A DNA stretch of 64,000 nt from Euryodendron excelsum (taxonomy: Eukaryota; Streptophyta; Magnoliopsida; Ericales; Pentaphylacaceae). The stretch spans positions 26,762,501 to 26,826,500 of the forward strand of contig CM065387.1 in NCBI GenBank assembly GCA_033060915.1, given 5' to 3'. The notes under the pieces are model-generated. The model was given only the letters and a program-made list of their open reading frames with translations. It did not search any database and had not been told where the DNA came from. A program made the position numbers and the translations under genes. The number at the start of each line of letters is the position of its first letter. Position 1 is the first letter of the stretch. Shown piece by piece: positions 20,161 to 33,600 of this stretch.

Positions 20161-23018
20161 CTAGCCTTAACCATTGCATATACCATAATAAAAAACAACA
20201 CCAAAGCTTTGCATAAATAGTCTCTGAGCTCCGAAATTCCATGTACATCTAACCCTCCAAGCACCTAGGTTAGATTCCACCACCCTCTAGCCCAAACACT
20301 ACACCTACAAAGCCTTCAATGCCATAGAAGATCCTATTCCACCCCTTTCAAGCCTCTCAAAGGCCATTTCAAGTGCAAGTCAAAGCATTCATAGAAGTTT
20401 GAAAGTGTTTGAATGCAAAACCTGGCATTCTTTTCTACTTTTTCATCATCCCCACTTTTCTTTTCTCCCTCCTAGCCTACTTAGGCTATTCTTTATTTTA
20501 AACTCTCATCTTCTACCCCCCTTTCTTGTATGCTTGAAACAAGTTAGCTCCTAGTTCATGCCTAGAGGAAAGCTTGTGAGAGTCACCGTGTCAGGGGATC
20601 TCTCACTAGCATTTTTTAAGATGACATGGCCTTGGAGCACCTTGCAATGTGGTGTGGCTTATAGTCGTGTATGATTTCATGACCCCATTTGCATATGGTT
20701 ACCATATTCATGTATTGTATGTTTGGCCCCATTTTCATGTTCATCATCATTTTTCAAAACCCTCACTATCATATTTCTATGCCTTTTTCAAATTTTATAT
20801 TCAAGTGTTTCCTAAAAAGGGTTCTCAGAATTGGTTCCTTGAAGCCTAGGTCAATTTCCATATCTTAGGAAACCCCCTTTTAAGCCCCTTGACTTCATTT
20901 AGTATTCATGTATTTCTTTGCATTCCATGTGTGTCACGCCCCATTTTTGGACCGGACCAAGGCCTCTTGGCCCAGGAACAAGTATGGTGCTCTATCATTA
21001 GAACTCATCCTCCTTGAAGGAAAAATGTGACAGGTTTGAATTTTTGAAATGGAATTGATTAGGGTTTTTTGAAAAGGTCTTTAGACTCGCCACCTAACAT
21101 ATTTAAAGATGTGCTAGGCCATCTACACCATGTAAAACCCAAAGGTTAAACTTAGGCTTTGGAAAGTATTTTTGAAAGACGTCCTTATGAGAGGGTTTTA
21201 GAAGGTAAGGTTGTTGGAAGCCCTAAAAAATGTTGGAAAACCCTTTTGAAAATTAACTCCGATTTTGGTCTTTAAAACATAAATTCTTAAGTCGGGGGGT
21301 TGGTTACGTGTAGAAAGATGTCCTAAGACTATCACCCTACCTCGCCTTTGCGGTACCTATATGTCAATTCACCCTACCTCGCCTTGCCAGTTATCTATGT
21401 TTAATGCTATTGACTTAGAAAATATTTGAAAACAAAGTTTGAAAAAGATTTTGAAAGATGGAATTGGGTTTGAAAAATGGTTATGGAATTAGGAATTTGG
21501 AAGGGTTTATGGAATAAAAAATTTGAAAAGGGTTGTGACTGCAACCCATGAAGGGTTGCCTACGTACCTCCTTAAAGAGGATCAAGCTAGTTGTAGTTCA
21601 GACAATAGTCCAAAAGAGTTGGAATTTTGAAAAGGGTTTCTATTTCTAGAAAGTTTCCAATTTTAAAAAGTTTTCTTTTCAAGAAAGTTTGAGTTTGAAA
21701 GTGTTTCCTTTTCAAGAAAGATTGGATTTGGCAATGTTTTATTTTCAGGAAGATTGGATTCGATTTGAAAATATTGACTTGATTTGAATGGATTTGATTT
21801 GATTTTGAAAAATGCAAGATTGGATTGTTTCCAAAATAGAAGGAGTTGATTTAAGAAGGTTTGAAAAAGGAGTGATTTGAGGGATTTCAAATAGAAGGTT
21901 TTCATTTGATTGATTTTAAAAGAAAAGTTTGGAAAAGGAAAGTTTTGATCCATTTGAAAATTGACGATTTTAGGAGTTTTGAAAAAGGTAAGATTTTGGT
22001 TTAAAAATGGAAGGTTTCTAAGTTGGCAAAAACAAGATTTTCCTAGGATTGAAGTTCTAGGGCTTAACAAATTCAAGTTTTGTAAATGGTTCGAAAATTG
22101 AGTCTTTTGAAAACATGTTTTAGGGCCTGAAACCCTAACTGGAATTTTGTACATCCAAATGAATATCACATTTTGCCTAAAGCCATTCTAGCCATTGAAA
22201 AGCTAGAATCGCTTTTAGGCTTGTGGCTTTGAAAAACAATAAAAACACAAAGCCAAAAATGTAGACCTTTTGGGTGCTTTTGAATATCACACATTTCTTG
22301 AAACAACCCTAATCATGAAAAGACTAGGATCATTCCGAGACCATGTTTTTTAAAAGAAACAAATATAGGCTAACAAAAGCCATTTAAAATGTTACACGTT
22401 TCTTGGAAAACCCTAACCATGAGAGGGTTAAGATCAACCTAGAATGGTGATTTTGAGAAAACAACTTTGAATATGATTTTAGGAGATAAAGAGATTGCAA
22501 GAATGCAAATGGATGACAATGATAATAACAACATGAAACATACAAGGTTAGGTATCACCACATTATAAGAGGGCCCTAAGGCCATGCTGTGAAGGAAGTG
22601 AAGGCCAAGAAGAGAGCCCCGATCGGTAATCTCCTCGTGTTCACTCTTGACATGAACTTAACGTGCTCTTGTTCCAAGCATGCAAGAAAGGAGGGTTTAG
22701 AGATAGGGGTTTGAAGAAGAGAAGAACCCAAGTGGGTTCGGAGAGAGTGGGGGAGTACAAAAGATAAACTAGATATTACCTTGTCTCGTTTCTTCTTTCT
22801 TTAACAGAGGCTAGGGCCTTGGACAAGGGAAGATTTTGGGACCTTCCGAGCAGCAAGGCGAACCTTCGGTGGAGCTCGGAGGCTAAGGCTTTGAAGCCTC
22901 AAGCTAGGGCTTAGCTGGCGGGACTGAGAGAGAGAGAGAGGGCTCTAAAAGCTGTCTGGAAAAAGGGGGAGAGTTTCTGGATAAATATTTTGACCCAAAA
23001 CAATGAGTGGGAGGTCTG

Positions 23019-23225
23019 TATTTATAGTGCAAAAGTAGGAGGGTTGTGCGCCACTCTTTGTGGCACATGGCTTAAAGTTGGTCGTGCACTACTAAGAGTG
23101 GCATAGGGACATTCATGATGGCTGGAAAAAAGGCTAGATATAGGGCTTATCGATTCATAACTAATTTTGAGGGGGTTATGCGCCACTATTAGTGGTGTGT
23201 GGCTATAGTTAATTAGTGGCACAAG
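23019..23225 (-). promoter_or_regulatory. Element C 3' LTR promoter block
   Basis: A minus TATAAATA box (plus TATTTATA, 23,019-23,026) is followed on plus by GTGCGCCACTCTTTGTGGCAC (near 23,046) and GCGCCACTATTAGTGGTG (near 23,168), the C-subfamily palindromes. Read on minus they lie upstream of the TATA box. Confidence 0.6.
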
Positions 23226-23639
23226 CTTGTTAATAAGGGCTAAAAAAAGGGTTGATCAGAAGGTTGGTTGATTTGTAACCATCTTTGACAGCTGGTGTGC
23301 GCCTCTAGAAGTGGCTTAAAGCTAAAATTTGCCATGCTTCACTCGGAGTGGAGTAGGGACGTTATGGTTTGAAAATGAAAGTGTTGGACGGCGAGACCCA
23401 GCCACAAATGGAAGGGGATACTCGGGACAGTGTTCCAGAGGTTGCCGATTTGATTCCTAGAGCCGGTATGGTTAAAGAGAGTGACCGGATCGAGGTCACC
23501 TTATCCCGAGAGTTCTAGGGTTGACCAAGTTTGACCGGGGTTGATCAAGTTAACCAGAGTTGACTAGGGTTAACTGGGTTGACCAAAGTTGACTAGGTTG
23601 TTGTTGATTTAATACCCAAAGCCGGTATGAAAGGGTTTT

Positions 23640-23860
23640 ATTGCATTGAGGGATAAAATTTTTTGAAGGTTGTGCCAGACTAGGATGATCTTCCATTCTT
23701 GAGGGGTTTATGCTTTCTCAAAAATTATGCTAGACTGGAACGGTCTTCCATTTTTAAGGGGTTTGTGTTTTCTTAAAGAAAGTGCCGGACTTGGATGGTC
23801 TCCGATTCTTGAGGGATTTGTGCTTTCTCAAAGAATGTGCTAGATTAGTAGACATTCTAT
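23640..23860 (-). repeat. Tandem inverted-repeat units in C's 3' LTR
   Basis: About four units, roughly 60-70 bp apart, each contain TTGAGGGGTTTGTGCTTTCT or a variant ending in CTCAAA. The ends TTGAG and CTCAA can pair. The counterpart in the other LTR is 33,320-33,600. Confidence 0.75.
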
Positions 23861-24294
23861 ATTGACAGGCTAGCAGGCACCAGAACTGAACTGCTCTTCT
23901 ATCTCGGGGACTTAAGGTACTTTCTAAAGATAAGTGTGAAAGGGGTTTTATCGATCTAGAGAATAAGCTTTCTCAGTGATTGTGTCGTGTTGGGTTGAAT
24001 GGTCTTACTGTCAATGAGGGATCAACTTTCTTGAATGACGAGAAAATTAGATTTGACTTTGAATTTGAATGGACTTCTTGTCTTATGGAAGACGTGCCAG
24101 GCTGGATTGGATTGACTAATGCACGATGGGCATTCTGGTCATTTTGCCTCTATTGGGCCCAATGGGCCCACAAAGCAATTGTTTGATTGGACCGGACCTG
24201 GAAAGCCAATTTGGGCTTGAGTGTGCTTGTGTTGGTTTGTAAGTGCTTCTAGTCGGGTCGAAGATCGCCGAGTGGCCAAAATGGGGTGCTAACA

Positions 24295-24315
24295 ACTGCC
24301 CCCCTTTTTCTACCT
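24295..24315 (-). other. Polypurine tract of element C
   Basis: The plus strand is ACTGCCCCCCTTTTTCTACC; on minus this is a G- and A-rich tract abutting the LTR start. It aligns with the tracts of A and G. Confidence 0.8.
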
Positions 24316-26700
24316 TTGCTTGTCGGAGACAGAAAACGATAAAGTACGGGCCCTATTCGGGTTGCGAGGCGATCAGAAGGACTGGAGTTTAGGAACTTGT
24401 TTTTGAAGTTGATGATGACTTTTTTTTTGGGAAAACCTTTGAAAGCGTTTTAAAATGGGGCTTTCGGAGGGAAAGCTTAGGAAACTGAACATTTGAATTG
24501 GATAGAAACTTTTTAAAGAGGAAAGTTTTAAAATTTGGGAAATTGATTCAAAACAAACCTTTTGAAGGAAAAAGTTTTGAAAACCTAGAATTGAACTTTC
24601 TTCTTTTGCAAGGGCAAAAAGTCTAGGAAACTCCATTATTTGACGGGAGGTAAAAAGTTTTGGAGGAAAAAGTTTTAAGAAACCGATAGGATTTATTTTG
24701 AATCTAGAACTTTTGAGAAAAAAGTTTGAAACCGAAATTTGAATTTTTGAGATAAGCTTTTGAAGGAAAAAGTTTGAAACTGGAATTTGAATTTTTGAGA
24801 TAAACTTTAAAGGATCAAGTTTGAAACCAGTATTTGAATTCTTTGAGATAAGCTTTTAAATGAAAAAGTTTGAAACTGGAGTTTCATTATGAATTTTAAA
24901 ACTTTTGATGAAAAATCTAAGAAACCTAGAAAATTATTTCAAAATGATTTTGAAGGACCTCTTTTTTTTTTTAATACATACCTCTTACCTGTCGATGAAC
25001 CCTTATCGGGTCTCTTTCTTCCTGTTTTGTCTTCAAGATAGCTGACAAGGGCAATGATGATTTATGCAGTAGGTGATGGCTGAGCTGACAATGACGAGAG
25101 CTATTTTTGGCCAAGGATAGGACTAGCACTGTTGTCATTTGAGTTGATGGAGGTGACCGGTACACTCTGGTGATCGTGCTAGGAATCTGTTGAGCCAGGT
25201 TTTGTTGAGGTGGAGTGTAAGCAACTGCAGAGTTGGCTTGGAGAGGATGGAACTGTAAAGTGAGCTATTCCTTCTTGTCCTCTTTACTATCTTGATTGAA
25301 TTTCACTTTCAGCTTTCAAGAGGCCAATAGCTTCTAAGTATTATTTTTGAAATTCTTTGGACTGTCGGTGAGGATGAGGCCCATATGAGGCTTCTTAAGA
25401 AGGATGCCCCAGACAAGGTTACTGGAATGAGCTGAACTTGAGGAGTCATGGGAGGTTGTTTTGTGTTTGTAGTTCTTCTGTGTTGGCTTGACTGTTGAGC
25501 TTTGATTTTGGCAGGCAAGATAGGATTCTTGTTGATGTGTCTTTGGAAGGATTTTGCTTTTCCGAGAGACTTGAGCTGGTTTATCAAGGAGGTGAGGTCT
25601 CCTTTAATGGGTTTGAAGTATCTAGAAAGTTGAGCATCTCTGATTGGTTCTTTATTTGATTAGGATGGTGGGCCATTACCCCAGTCTTTATGGCTTGAAA
25701 AGGTTTGAATTATGACAAATTGGGAGGTTGAGGGTGGGACATTGCCCTATTCTCTGTTCCTTATTAGCTATAAACAACAGCCTAGATTGTGTGCTGTTTC
25801 TCTTTTGTTCTCTTCTCTTTTTAGGGCCTACATGGCATAAGAATTCCATCTAGTTGAACTTATTCTCTTGAGCCAGTCACCTAGGGATTTTGACTTGGAT
25901 GAGGAGCCCACCTCTTGCCGTGCTTCTATTTTTGGAGGCCTTTCCTTTGATGAATGCATGGGTTTATGGAGGATGGGCACGGATGCATGCCACAGTTGGT
26001 TGTGACTTGGCTAGCAGGATGATGGATCTTGTTACGATGTCGAAATGTTGTATTTTGGAAATGCCTTTAGAACTTAGGAAAGCTTCAGGAGATGCCCCTT
26101 GAACTTGTACTTATCTTAGATTTCATTAGTAAATGTCAAGATATAACAGAGTAATCTTAATAAATGACTTATGACATTCATAATTATCATTTTGCCATGC
26201 TAAGTTTAGAAATCTGTTACCAATGCAAGTTCTCCACAGGTTGGCATCCCTTGACCCATTTTTTGAGGCGTGAGACTTTGCTGCTTCGTTGAGGTCGTCC
26301 TGGATTGATGATCAAGATATTTGACTCTTTTTCTTTTCTTTTCTTTTCTTTTTTCTCTCATTTTAGCCATTTTGGCACCTGTGCCCTTACGGGTTTTCAC
26401 AAATGCCGGCTTTATCATTGTTACACGTCAGTGCCCGTTTTTGGGTTTTCACTGCATTAGTAGTTTTGTATCTTGCCATGAACCTACTCTTTTACCCATA
26501 GTGCCCTGAAGGGTTTTCACTATGTCCTCAGATCATGCCTTTTCTTGTGTTTTCTCTTGTTGATGTTGATGAAGATGACTCGTTGCCTGTTGTTGACTGA
26601 AGTTGTTACTATGGTTGAAGACTGTTGATGTTGCTTTTGACAGGGGTGCATTAAAACACTTGTTGAGTTAGGATAGAAGTTGTCTTCTCATAACTCCTTT
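24316..26700 (-). other. Element C internal 3' half, no gene recognised
   Basis: 24,400-24,960 is purine-rich with repeated AAAGTTTGAAAC-like units (four near 24,720-24,900, about 60 bp apart). 24,970-26,100 is more complex and contains minus frames of 64, 92 and 70 codons with Lys/Ser/Thr/Gln-rich, transposon-like composition (25,165-24,971; 25,587-25,309; 26,418-26,206). They match no family I recognise. 25,720-25,770 matches 59,495-59,530 in G. No plant-mobile-domain remnant was seen on either strand. Confidence 0.5.
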
Positions 26701-28400
26701 TGCTAGATAGAGCACTTCCTAATGTAACCATCTTACTTTGAAGAGTAATGACAACAATGACCAATTTGAAAGGTCTTTTTTGGACTATAACGTGAACTAG
26801 GTGTCGGGTTTTTGAAAGAATAGGATAGAAGGCTCAAACCTATCATTCTACTCGGCTTTGATTCCTGTGACCACATTTAACAGTTTCATCCCCTTCTTAC
26901 CCTTTGCTTTTATAACTAATGCTGAGGTCGTTTATTTGATGACTTTGACCTTTGCATTGCTAAACTTCCTCTATTCATTTTCTCCCACTTGCCTAGAGAA
27001 AAACTATTAGACTCTTCTTATTCGTTTTTTGCCACTTACCTAGCAGAAAATGACATTGCTTGAGCCTTTTGTTTTTTTTTTACATGTAACACTAACGCTT
27101 TCTTTTTCTTTCCCTGCCCATATGCTATGGCTTTCGACCCATTGTGGGTGGTGATCACCGTGTTAGTTATACGACGGAAATGTGACCGGCTCAAAGGCGT
27201 TTTTTAAGGATTCTGTTTAACTGTATGGTAGAGGAATTGAGGGCCTCTCTTTATTTTGATCATTGTCATCATTGCTCTATCAGAGTTTCTAATTACACAG
27301 AGTAGTGCTTTATCAAGCTTGAGTTGATGGGTGCTAGGAAAACTTCCATATCCGTCTCTGCCAGGATCAATGACTTCGACTTTTCATTGTTGGGAGTGAA
27401 TGTTGCTTCTAGCTTTCTACCATGCTGGAGATGTCTTTTTGGTAACAAAGTCTCCTATTGAGGTTTGATTTTTCTACTGAAGGATCTAGAGATGTGTCTT
27501 TGATTGTACCGGGCATAGTAGATGACATGTTATTCTCTAGGAGGCAAGGCTGCACATACCGCTTCTGTTGTTTGAGTTTCCCTGAGGATTTAGAGAGAGG
27601 TTTGCTTCTTTAACCAGTAGAACTACCTTATTGTAATAGATCAATGAGGGTGGTGTTGCCCCAATTGAGACTCTGACTGGACTTTGTGAAAGGGTAGCTG
27701 CTCGTGCCAACCTTTGTGATTTTCTTGACATTTGTATTCTGATGACTCAATGGCCTCCTTTGTTTGTAGATGGTTGGATATTGAGCTATTTGTAATTGAT
27801 TTTGAATTTCTACTATCATGTGCTGTTTTAGGTTGCTGGCGCTATCTGTGACAATCTGTAGAGGACCTTTGCGGAGTCTTTAGGGTCAAAAGATGCTAGC
27901 CTTTGGGATACCCTACAATTTTTATTTTTTAGAAAAATATTTTAGCACGGCAAAGAAAGCTTTTCATGATCAAGAGTCCTCTATTTCAAATTAGCCTGTT
28001 ATACATTTGATATTTACATGACACTTCGAAAAGCTAAAATCAAGGGTTCCTTCCATAGGATTTACCAAGGCCTTCAGGGTCTAAGAATTTGATGGATGGT
28101 TATGTCGGCCAGCTTCTAGATTGCCAAGACCTTGAGGAGAGTGAGTCGATAGAAGATGAGGCATGGATTTTCAATCAATGATTAAGGATAAAACGACACT
28201 TTTTTTTTTTTTTCAGGATGACCAACCATGGCTTATGCCCCTAGTCCCTTCTCAGGTACTACCTTCTGCTAGTAAGGTAGTTGGTGACCATTTTCCTAAC
28301 TGTCAAGTGACTGGAGGGCTTTTTCATGTCGATGCATAGATGGCGATTGTCAGGACATGATATGGAGGTTGCTGCTTGAGAGGTAACACTTCGTTGATGA
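26701..28400 (-). repeat. Element C internal modules shared with A and G
   Basis: The module at 26,740-26,900 matches G 60,820-60,910 and A 3690-3900 (reverse). The module at 27,120-27,280 with CCCATTGTGGGTGGTGATCA matches A 3325-3360 (reverse) and G 61,190-61,330. Between them and up to 28,400 I see no gene. The gag that A carries here is missing. Confidence 0.6.
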
Positions 28401-30430
28401 GCGGTCAATAATTTCTACTCTTTAATAGGCCCATCCTTACAAGAGTTATGGATTTGGTGGGATTACGGAGAGATTACATAGCTTTGGTTGTGCTCTTGGG
28501 CTTGCAAAAAGAAAAAAAAAAAAGTAAATGGAATTAGCATGTGGGGTTACAGACCTTATGCAATGAATGTCTTATGGAGGTCCCTTCTTTGCGGGAATCT
28601 AGGCATGATGCTGAGCCTAATTTGGAGGTGGGGTGTTGCCCCTATATACATTACAATACTTCTTTGGCATAGGCCAATCGATGCTTCTTTGTTTGGGCAA
28701 TCCTGTTTCCATAGACGGAGGGAGATTTGGGCCTCTCTCGAGATATGGTTCTATGCATGCCATGAAACCTTAGGGTTAGGAAACCCTTAGGAGCTTTGGT
28801 AGGTTCGATTAATATGAAATTGGATTGTTCCTTTCTCTCTACGGCTAATGAAAATATGTTGACTTGAGTTTCTTGGAACTCATGTCTTTAGAATGGATAT
28901 TGATGCATGAGCATGATAGTAGTGAATATGTGGACAACATAATGACAATAGATAAGCAGTTTAGGAAACCCCCTTTTCTATCCTTGCTTCGTTTTTGGTT
29001 TTCTTGGTACTTGAGAGATGAGGGGGAGGACAGACTACACGAAACAAATAAGAAGTTAGTGCCTTGATTTAAAAGTTTGTGTGTAATGCATGCCCTATGG
29101 GTGCCCCTACTTTGAGAGGGGGACTAAGCATGCTGTGTTTGCTCACTTTTGGAGATAGGGGGTTGCCTCTGTATGCAATATCATACTTGTGCCTATAAGG
29201 GAAGTAAACACATTTTCCCCTGTATTCATTTAAGGGAAGTAAATTGACGGTTTTATTACATTGGATTTTTCTAATGCATCGAATTGAAAATAGATAGAAA
29301 GGGGAGTGGGAACATTTTCCATTGGACTTTCCACCTATCTACTATTATAAGGGAAAACCTAAACTACTCTTGAGTCTTCGGTTTTGCATTTTTTATGTCT
29401 GGAGGTCATTGAGCAATCTTGTCTTGGGATTTTGCCCCTTGTCTTGTGGCAACCTTATCTCCATGAGCGAAAGGGATTGGGACCGCTCTTATGAAATGAT
29501 TCTTAGATGCATGCAATGATCCTTAGGGTTTGGAACCCTTAGGAATTGGGTAGACTTATGATTTGAGATTGGCTCGTGGGCCATTCTTTTTGAGGTTGAT
29601 CATATGCATGGAGTGCAAATGGCTTGAGTTACTTTGGAACTCTTGTCTTGGGATGATTACATATGCATGAGCATTTTAATAGCATGAATGACAAGATATT
29701 AATAGCAAAGCATTCAAGTATGTAGGCATAATAGCAGTAAGAGTAAGGAAATTGAAAGCGGTCGCTCTTTCCTCCTTGGTTTTTGAACAAGACACGTGCC
29801 TTAAATCTAGTAGAGGTTCGACTATGCATGGGTGCTATATGAACATGAGGTTGAGGGCTACTAATGCTTCCTAGAAAGCTTGACTCTCGGATCTTCAAAC
29901 ATAGGCCCACTCCCTGGGGTGGTGCCATTATAAATTGGTGATCTGAGTGGGGGAACTATCTAAAGATTGTTGGTTAGGTGACACATTTGCCTACCACCAA
30001 CAGTCAATGTATTGTTCCCCCTTCTAACTTGAAAGTAGTAACCAGGGTCAATATTCCATGAAGATGCACATACAAGTGTGTGTGTGATTTTGGAAATTAG
30101 AGAAAAGAGCCCAACAACTCCCATACATCCTGTCATACATAACATATATGACAGTTTATGAACATAAATTAAAATATGAACAAGGGTCCCCCTACAAAAC
30201 AAATGCATAGAGTTAGTACTTTTCGAGTAACTCAAGTGCAAAATAAAGTATAATATATGAACAATGCAAGAGTATGTAATGAATGCAATGTTTGACTTTG
30301 TGCAAAACGAAGGCCATTTTAAAAAATTTAAAATTTTGAAAAGTTTAGAAAGTGGATATAACTAAATAAGATAACCAGCGAACTCAAGATGATTAAAGGC
30401 TGATTGGACATGACATAGGCCTAACCCTCT
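28401..30430 (-). repeat. Element C leader with a diverged tandem duplication
   Basis: Two related units: 28,555-28,900 and 29,078-29,650. Landmarks repeat at 28,555/29,078 (GCAATGAATGTC and GTAATGCATGCC) and at 28,865/29,625 (TTGAGTTTCTTGGAACTC and TTGAGTTACTTTGGAACTC). The same duplication occurs in G (62,580-63,720). This is the untranslated leader. No gene seen. Confidence 0.65.
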
Positions 30431-30435
30431 AATTG

Positions 30436-30453
30436 TTTCCAGCGGAATCACCA
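30436..30453 (-). other. Primer-binding site of element C
   Basis: Read on minus the sequence is TGGTGATTCCGCTGGAAA, a few bases after the LTR end. It resembles the TGGCGACTCC-type tRNA primer site reported for Tat/Ogre elements, with several transitions. Confidence 0.7.
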
Positions 30454-32544
30454 AGCTATCGCGCCCTGTTTTCGGACCAGACCAAGCCCTTTTGGCCTGG
30501 GAACAAGGTGCTCTCTCATTAGAACTCATCCTCCTTGAAGGACAAATGCGACGGGGTTTAAATTTTTGAAATTTAATTGATTAGGGCTTTTTGAAAAGGT
30601 CTTTGGAGTCATCACCTAACATATTTAAAGATGTGCTAGGTCATCTACACCAAGTAAAACCCGAATATTAAAATTAGGTTTTGGAAAGTATTTTTGAAAG
30701 ACGTCCTCATGAGAAGGTTTTAGAAGGTAAGGTTGTTAGATAACCCTAAAAAATGTTAGAAAGCCCTTTTGAAAATTGATTCTGGTTTTGGTCATTAAAA
30801 TAGAAATTCTTAAGTCTAGGGGGTGGTTACATGTAGGAAAGATGTTCTAAGACTATTATCCTATCCCGCCCTTGCGGTACCTATATGTCTATTCACCTTT
30901 TATTCACCTAACTATGACTCGCCAATTACCTATGTTTAATGCAATCCACTTAGAAAACATTTGAAAACAAAACTTGTAAAAGAGTTTAAGAGATGGAATT
31001 GAGTTTGAAAAATGGTTAGGGAATTGGGAAATTGGAAGGGGTTATGAAATTGGAAATTTGAAAAGGGTTGTGACCGCACCGCATGAAGGGTTGCCTACGT
31101 ACCTCCTTAAAGAGGATTAGATCAGTCGTAGTTCGGACAAGAGTCGGAAAGAGGTGAAATTTTGAAATGGGTTTCTATTTCTAAAAAGTTTTCATTTTTA
31201 GAAAGTTTTCATTTTCTAGAAAGTTTAAGTTTGAAAGTGTTTCCCTTTTAAGAAAGATTGGATTTGGCAATGTTTCCTTTTCAGGAAGATTGGATTCGAT
31301 TTGAAAATATTGACTTGATTTGAAAGGATTTGATTTGATTTTGAAAAAGGTATGTTTGGATTGTTTCTAAAATGGAACGAATTGATTTAGGAAGGTTTGA
31401 AAAAGGAGTGATTTGAGGGATTTGAAATAAAAGGTTTTGATTTGATTGATTTTAAAAAGAAAAGTTTGAAAAAAGGAAATTTTGATCGATTTGAAAATTG
31501 AGTATTTTGGGAGTTTTGAAAAAGGTATGATTTTGGTTTAAAAATGGAAGGTTTCTAGGTTGACAAAAACAAAATTTTCCTAGGATTGAAGTTCTAGGGC
31601 TTAACAAATGCGAGTTTTGTAAATGGTTCGAAAATCAAGTCTTTTGAAAACATATTTTAGGGGTCGAAACCCTAACTTGGATTTTATACATCCAAATGAA
31701 TATCGCGCTTTGCCTAGAATCGCTTTAGGCTTATGGCTTTGAAAGACAGTAAAGGCACGAAGCAAAAAATATAGACTGCTCGAGTCCTTTTGAATCCCAC
31801 ACATTTCTCGAAACAACCCTAATCATGAAAAGACTAGGATCATTCCGAGACTGTGTTTTTGAAAAAAAACAAATATAGGCTAATGGGAGCCATTTAAAAT
31901 GTTACACTTTTTTAGAAAAATGCTAACCATGAGAGGGTTAGGATTAACCTAGATTGGTGGTTTTGAGAAAACAACTTTGAAAATGATTTTAGGGGATAAA
32001 GAGATGGCAAGAATGTAAATACATGACAATGATAATAACCGCATGAAACATACAAGGCTAGGTATCACCACATTCCAAGGGGGCTCTAAGGCCATGCCAT
32101 GAAGCAAGTGAAGGCTAAGAAGAGAGTCCCGATCGGTAATCTCCTCTTGTTCACTCTTGACATAGACTTAACGTCCTCTTGTTTCAAGCATGTAAGAAAG
32201 GGGGGTTTAGAGATAGGAGTTTAAAAAAGAGAAGAACCGAAGTGGGTTCGAAGGGAGAAGAGAGAGAGGGGGAGTACAAAAAGATAAACTAGAGATTACC
32301 TTATCTCGTTTCCTCTTTCTTCGACGGAGGCTCAGGCCTTAGACACGGGAAAACTTTAGGACCTTCTGGGTAGCGAGGTGGACCTTTAATGGAGCTTGGA
32401 GGCTAGGGCTTTGAAGCCTCAGGCTAGGGCTCGGCTGGCGGGACTTTAAGAGAGAGAGAGAGAGGGCCCTGAGTGTTGTCTAGAACAGAGGGGGAGAGTT
32501 TTTGGATAAATTTTTTAACCTAAAACAATGAGGGGGGAGATTTG

Positions 32545-32770
32545 TATTTGTAGTGCAAAAGTAGGAGGGTTGTGTGCCACTCTTAGTGGCGCATGGCTTA
32601 AAGTTAGCTGTGCGCCACTAAGAGTGGCACAGGGACATTTATGATGGCTGGAAAAAAGGTTGGATATAGGGCTTGTTGATTAGTAACTAATTCTAGGGAG
32701 GGAGGTTATGCGCCACTATTAGTGGCGCACTGCTAAAGTTAAAGCTTGCGCCACTAATAGTGGCACAGGC
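32545..32770 (-). promoter_or_regulatory. Element C 5' LTR promoter block
   Basis: A decayed TATA (plus TATTTGTA, 32,545-32,552) lies beside four palindromes: TGCCACTCTTAGTGGCGCA (near 32,575), TGCGCCACTAAGAGTGGCAC (near 32,612), TGCGCCACTATTAGTGGCGC (near 32,710) and GCGCCACTAATAGTGGCAC (near 32,748). The arms are largely intact. Confidence 0.65.
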
Positions 32771-33319
32771 TTATTAATGAGGGCTGAAAAAAATGGTTGA
32801 TCAGATGGCTGGTTGATTTGTAGCCATCATTGACAGCTGGTGTGCACCTCTAGCAGTGGCTCAAAGCTAAAAAAATTTCAAGCTTCACTCAGAGTGGAGC
32901 TGGGAGGTTCTGGTTTGAAAAGGAAAGTGTCGGATGGCCAGACTAAGGGATACTCTGGACAATGTCCTGGAGGTTACCGGTTTGATTCCCAAAGCCAATA
33001 TGGTTAAAGAGAGTGACTGGATCGTGGTCACCTAATCTCGAGAGTTCTAGGGTTAACCAAGACTGACCGGGTTGACCAGAGTTGACCAAGATTGACTAGG
33101 TTGACCAAAGTTGACTGGTTTGTTGCTGATTTGATACCCAGAGTGGGTATGGTTTCCTAAGGCGTTTGGATGCCTAGGGGCAAAATGATCATTTTGATCG
33201 GGGAACCTCCGAGAAAGGACCAGAGTTTACTGGATGGTACTAGACATGCCAGACCGTCTAGCAACGGCCTTGGAAGATGGTCTTACCATTCTGAGGACTT
33301 AGGGAAAAATGGTCTTACA

Positions 33320-33600
33320 AGAGGGTTTTACTGTCTTGAGGGATAAACTTTCTTAAAGGTTGTGCCGGACTGGGACGATCTTCTGTTCTTGAGGGGTTTG
33401 CACTTTCTCAAAAAACATGTCGGACTGGAATGGTCTTCCGTTCTTGAGGAGTTTGTGCTTTCTCAAAAAACGTGTCGGACTGAGACAGTGTTCCGTTCTT
33501 GAGGGGTTTGTGCTTTCTCAAAGAACGTGCCAGACTTAGACGGTCTCTCGTTATTGAGGGGTTTATGCTTTCTCAAAGAACATGTCGGATTAGCGGACAT
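33320..33600 (-). repeat. Tandem inverted-repeat units in C's 5' LTR
   Basis: About five units of roughly 60-65 bp carry TTCTTGAGGGGTTTGTGC followed by TTTCTCAAAGAA. TTCTTGAG and CTCAAAGAA pair imperfectly around a short loop. Neighbouring segments read GTCGGACTGGAATGGTCTTC. Confidence 0.8.

Larger units (their letters stand above)
18477..20931 (+). mobile_element. Element B 3' LTR, part 1
   Basis: Starts TGTAAGCACCCCATTTTTGC. It holds the inverted-repeat array (18,650-19,080), the palindrome/TATA block (20,073-20,160) and the leader start. It is interrupted at 20,931 by element C and resumes at 34,037. Adding the three parts gives an LTR of about 5.2 kb. Fragment F at 53,531 is the same subfamily. 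No gene seen. Confidence 0.8.
20932..24294 (-). mobile_element. Element C 3' LTR
   Basis: The plus strand starts TGTCACGCCCCATTTTTGG and ends GGGGTGCTAACA. It aligns by eye along its length with 30,457-34,031. Within it, conserved boxes lie at 21,300-21,370 and 21,540-21,605, a purine-rich C-poor tract at 21,440-22,110, a (GA)n run near 22,927-22,941, and repeated inverted repeats at 23,640-23,860. No gene seen. Confidence 0.88.

Noticed and set aside
21663..22169. 168-codon minus ORF in the C LTR
   Set aside because: Phe/Lys/Asn/Leu low-complexity translation of the G-poor tract; not conserved as an ORF in the sister LTR (31,180-31,650).
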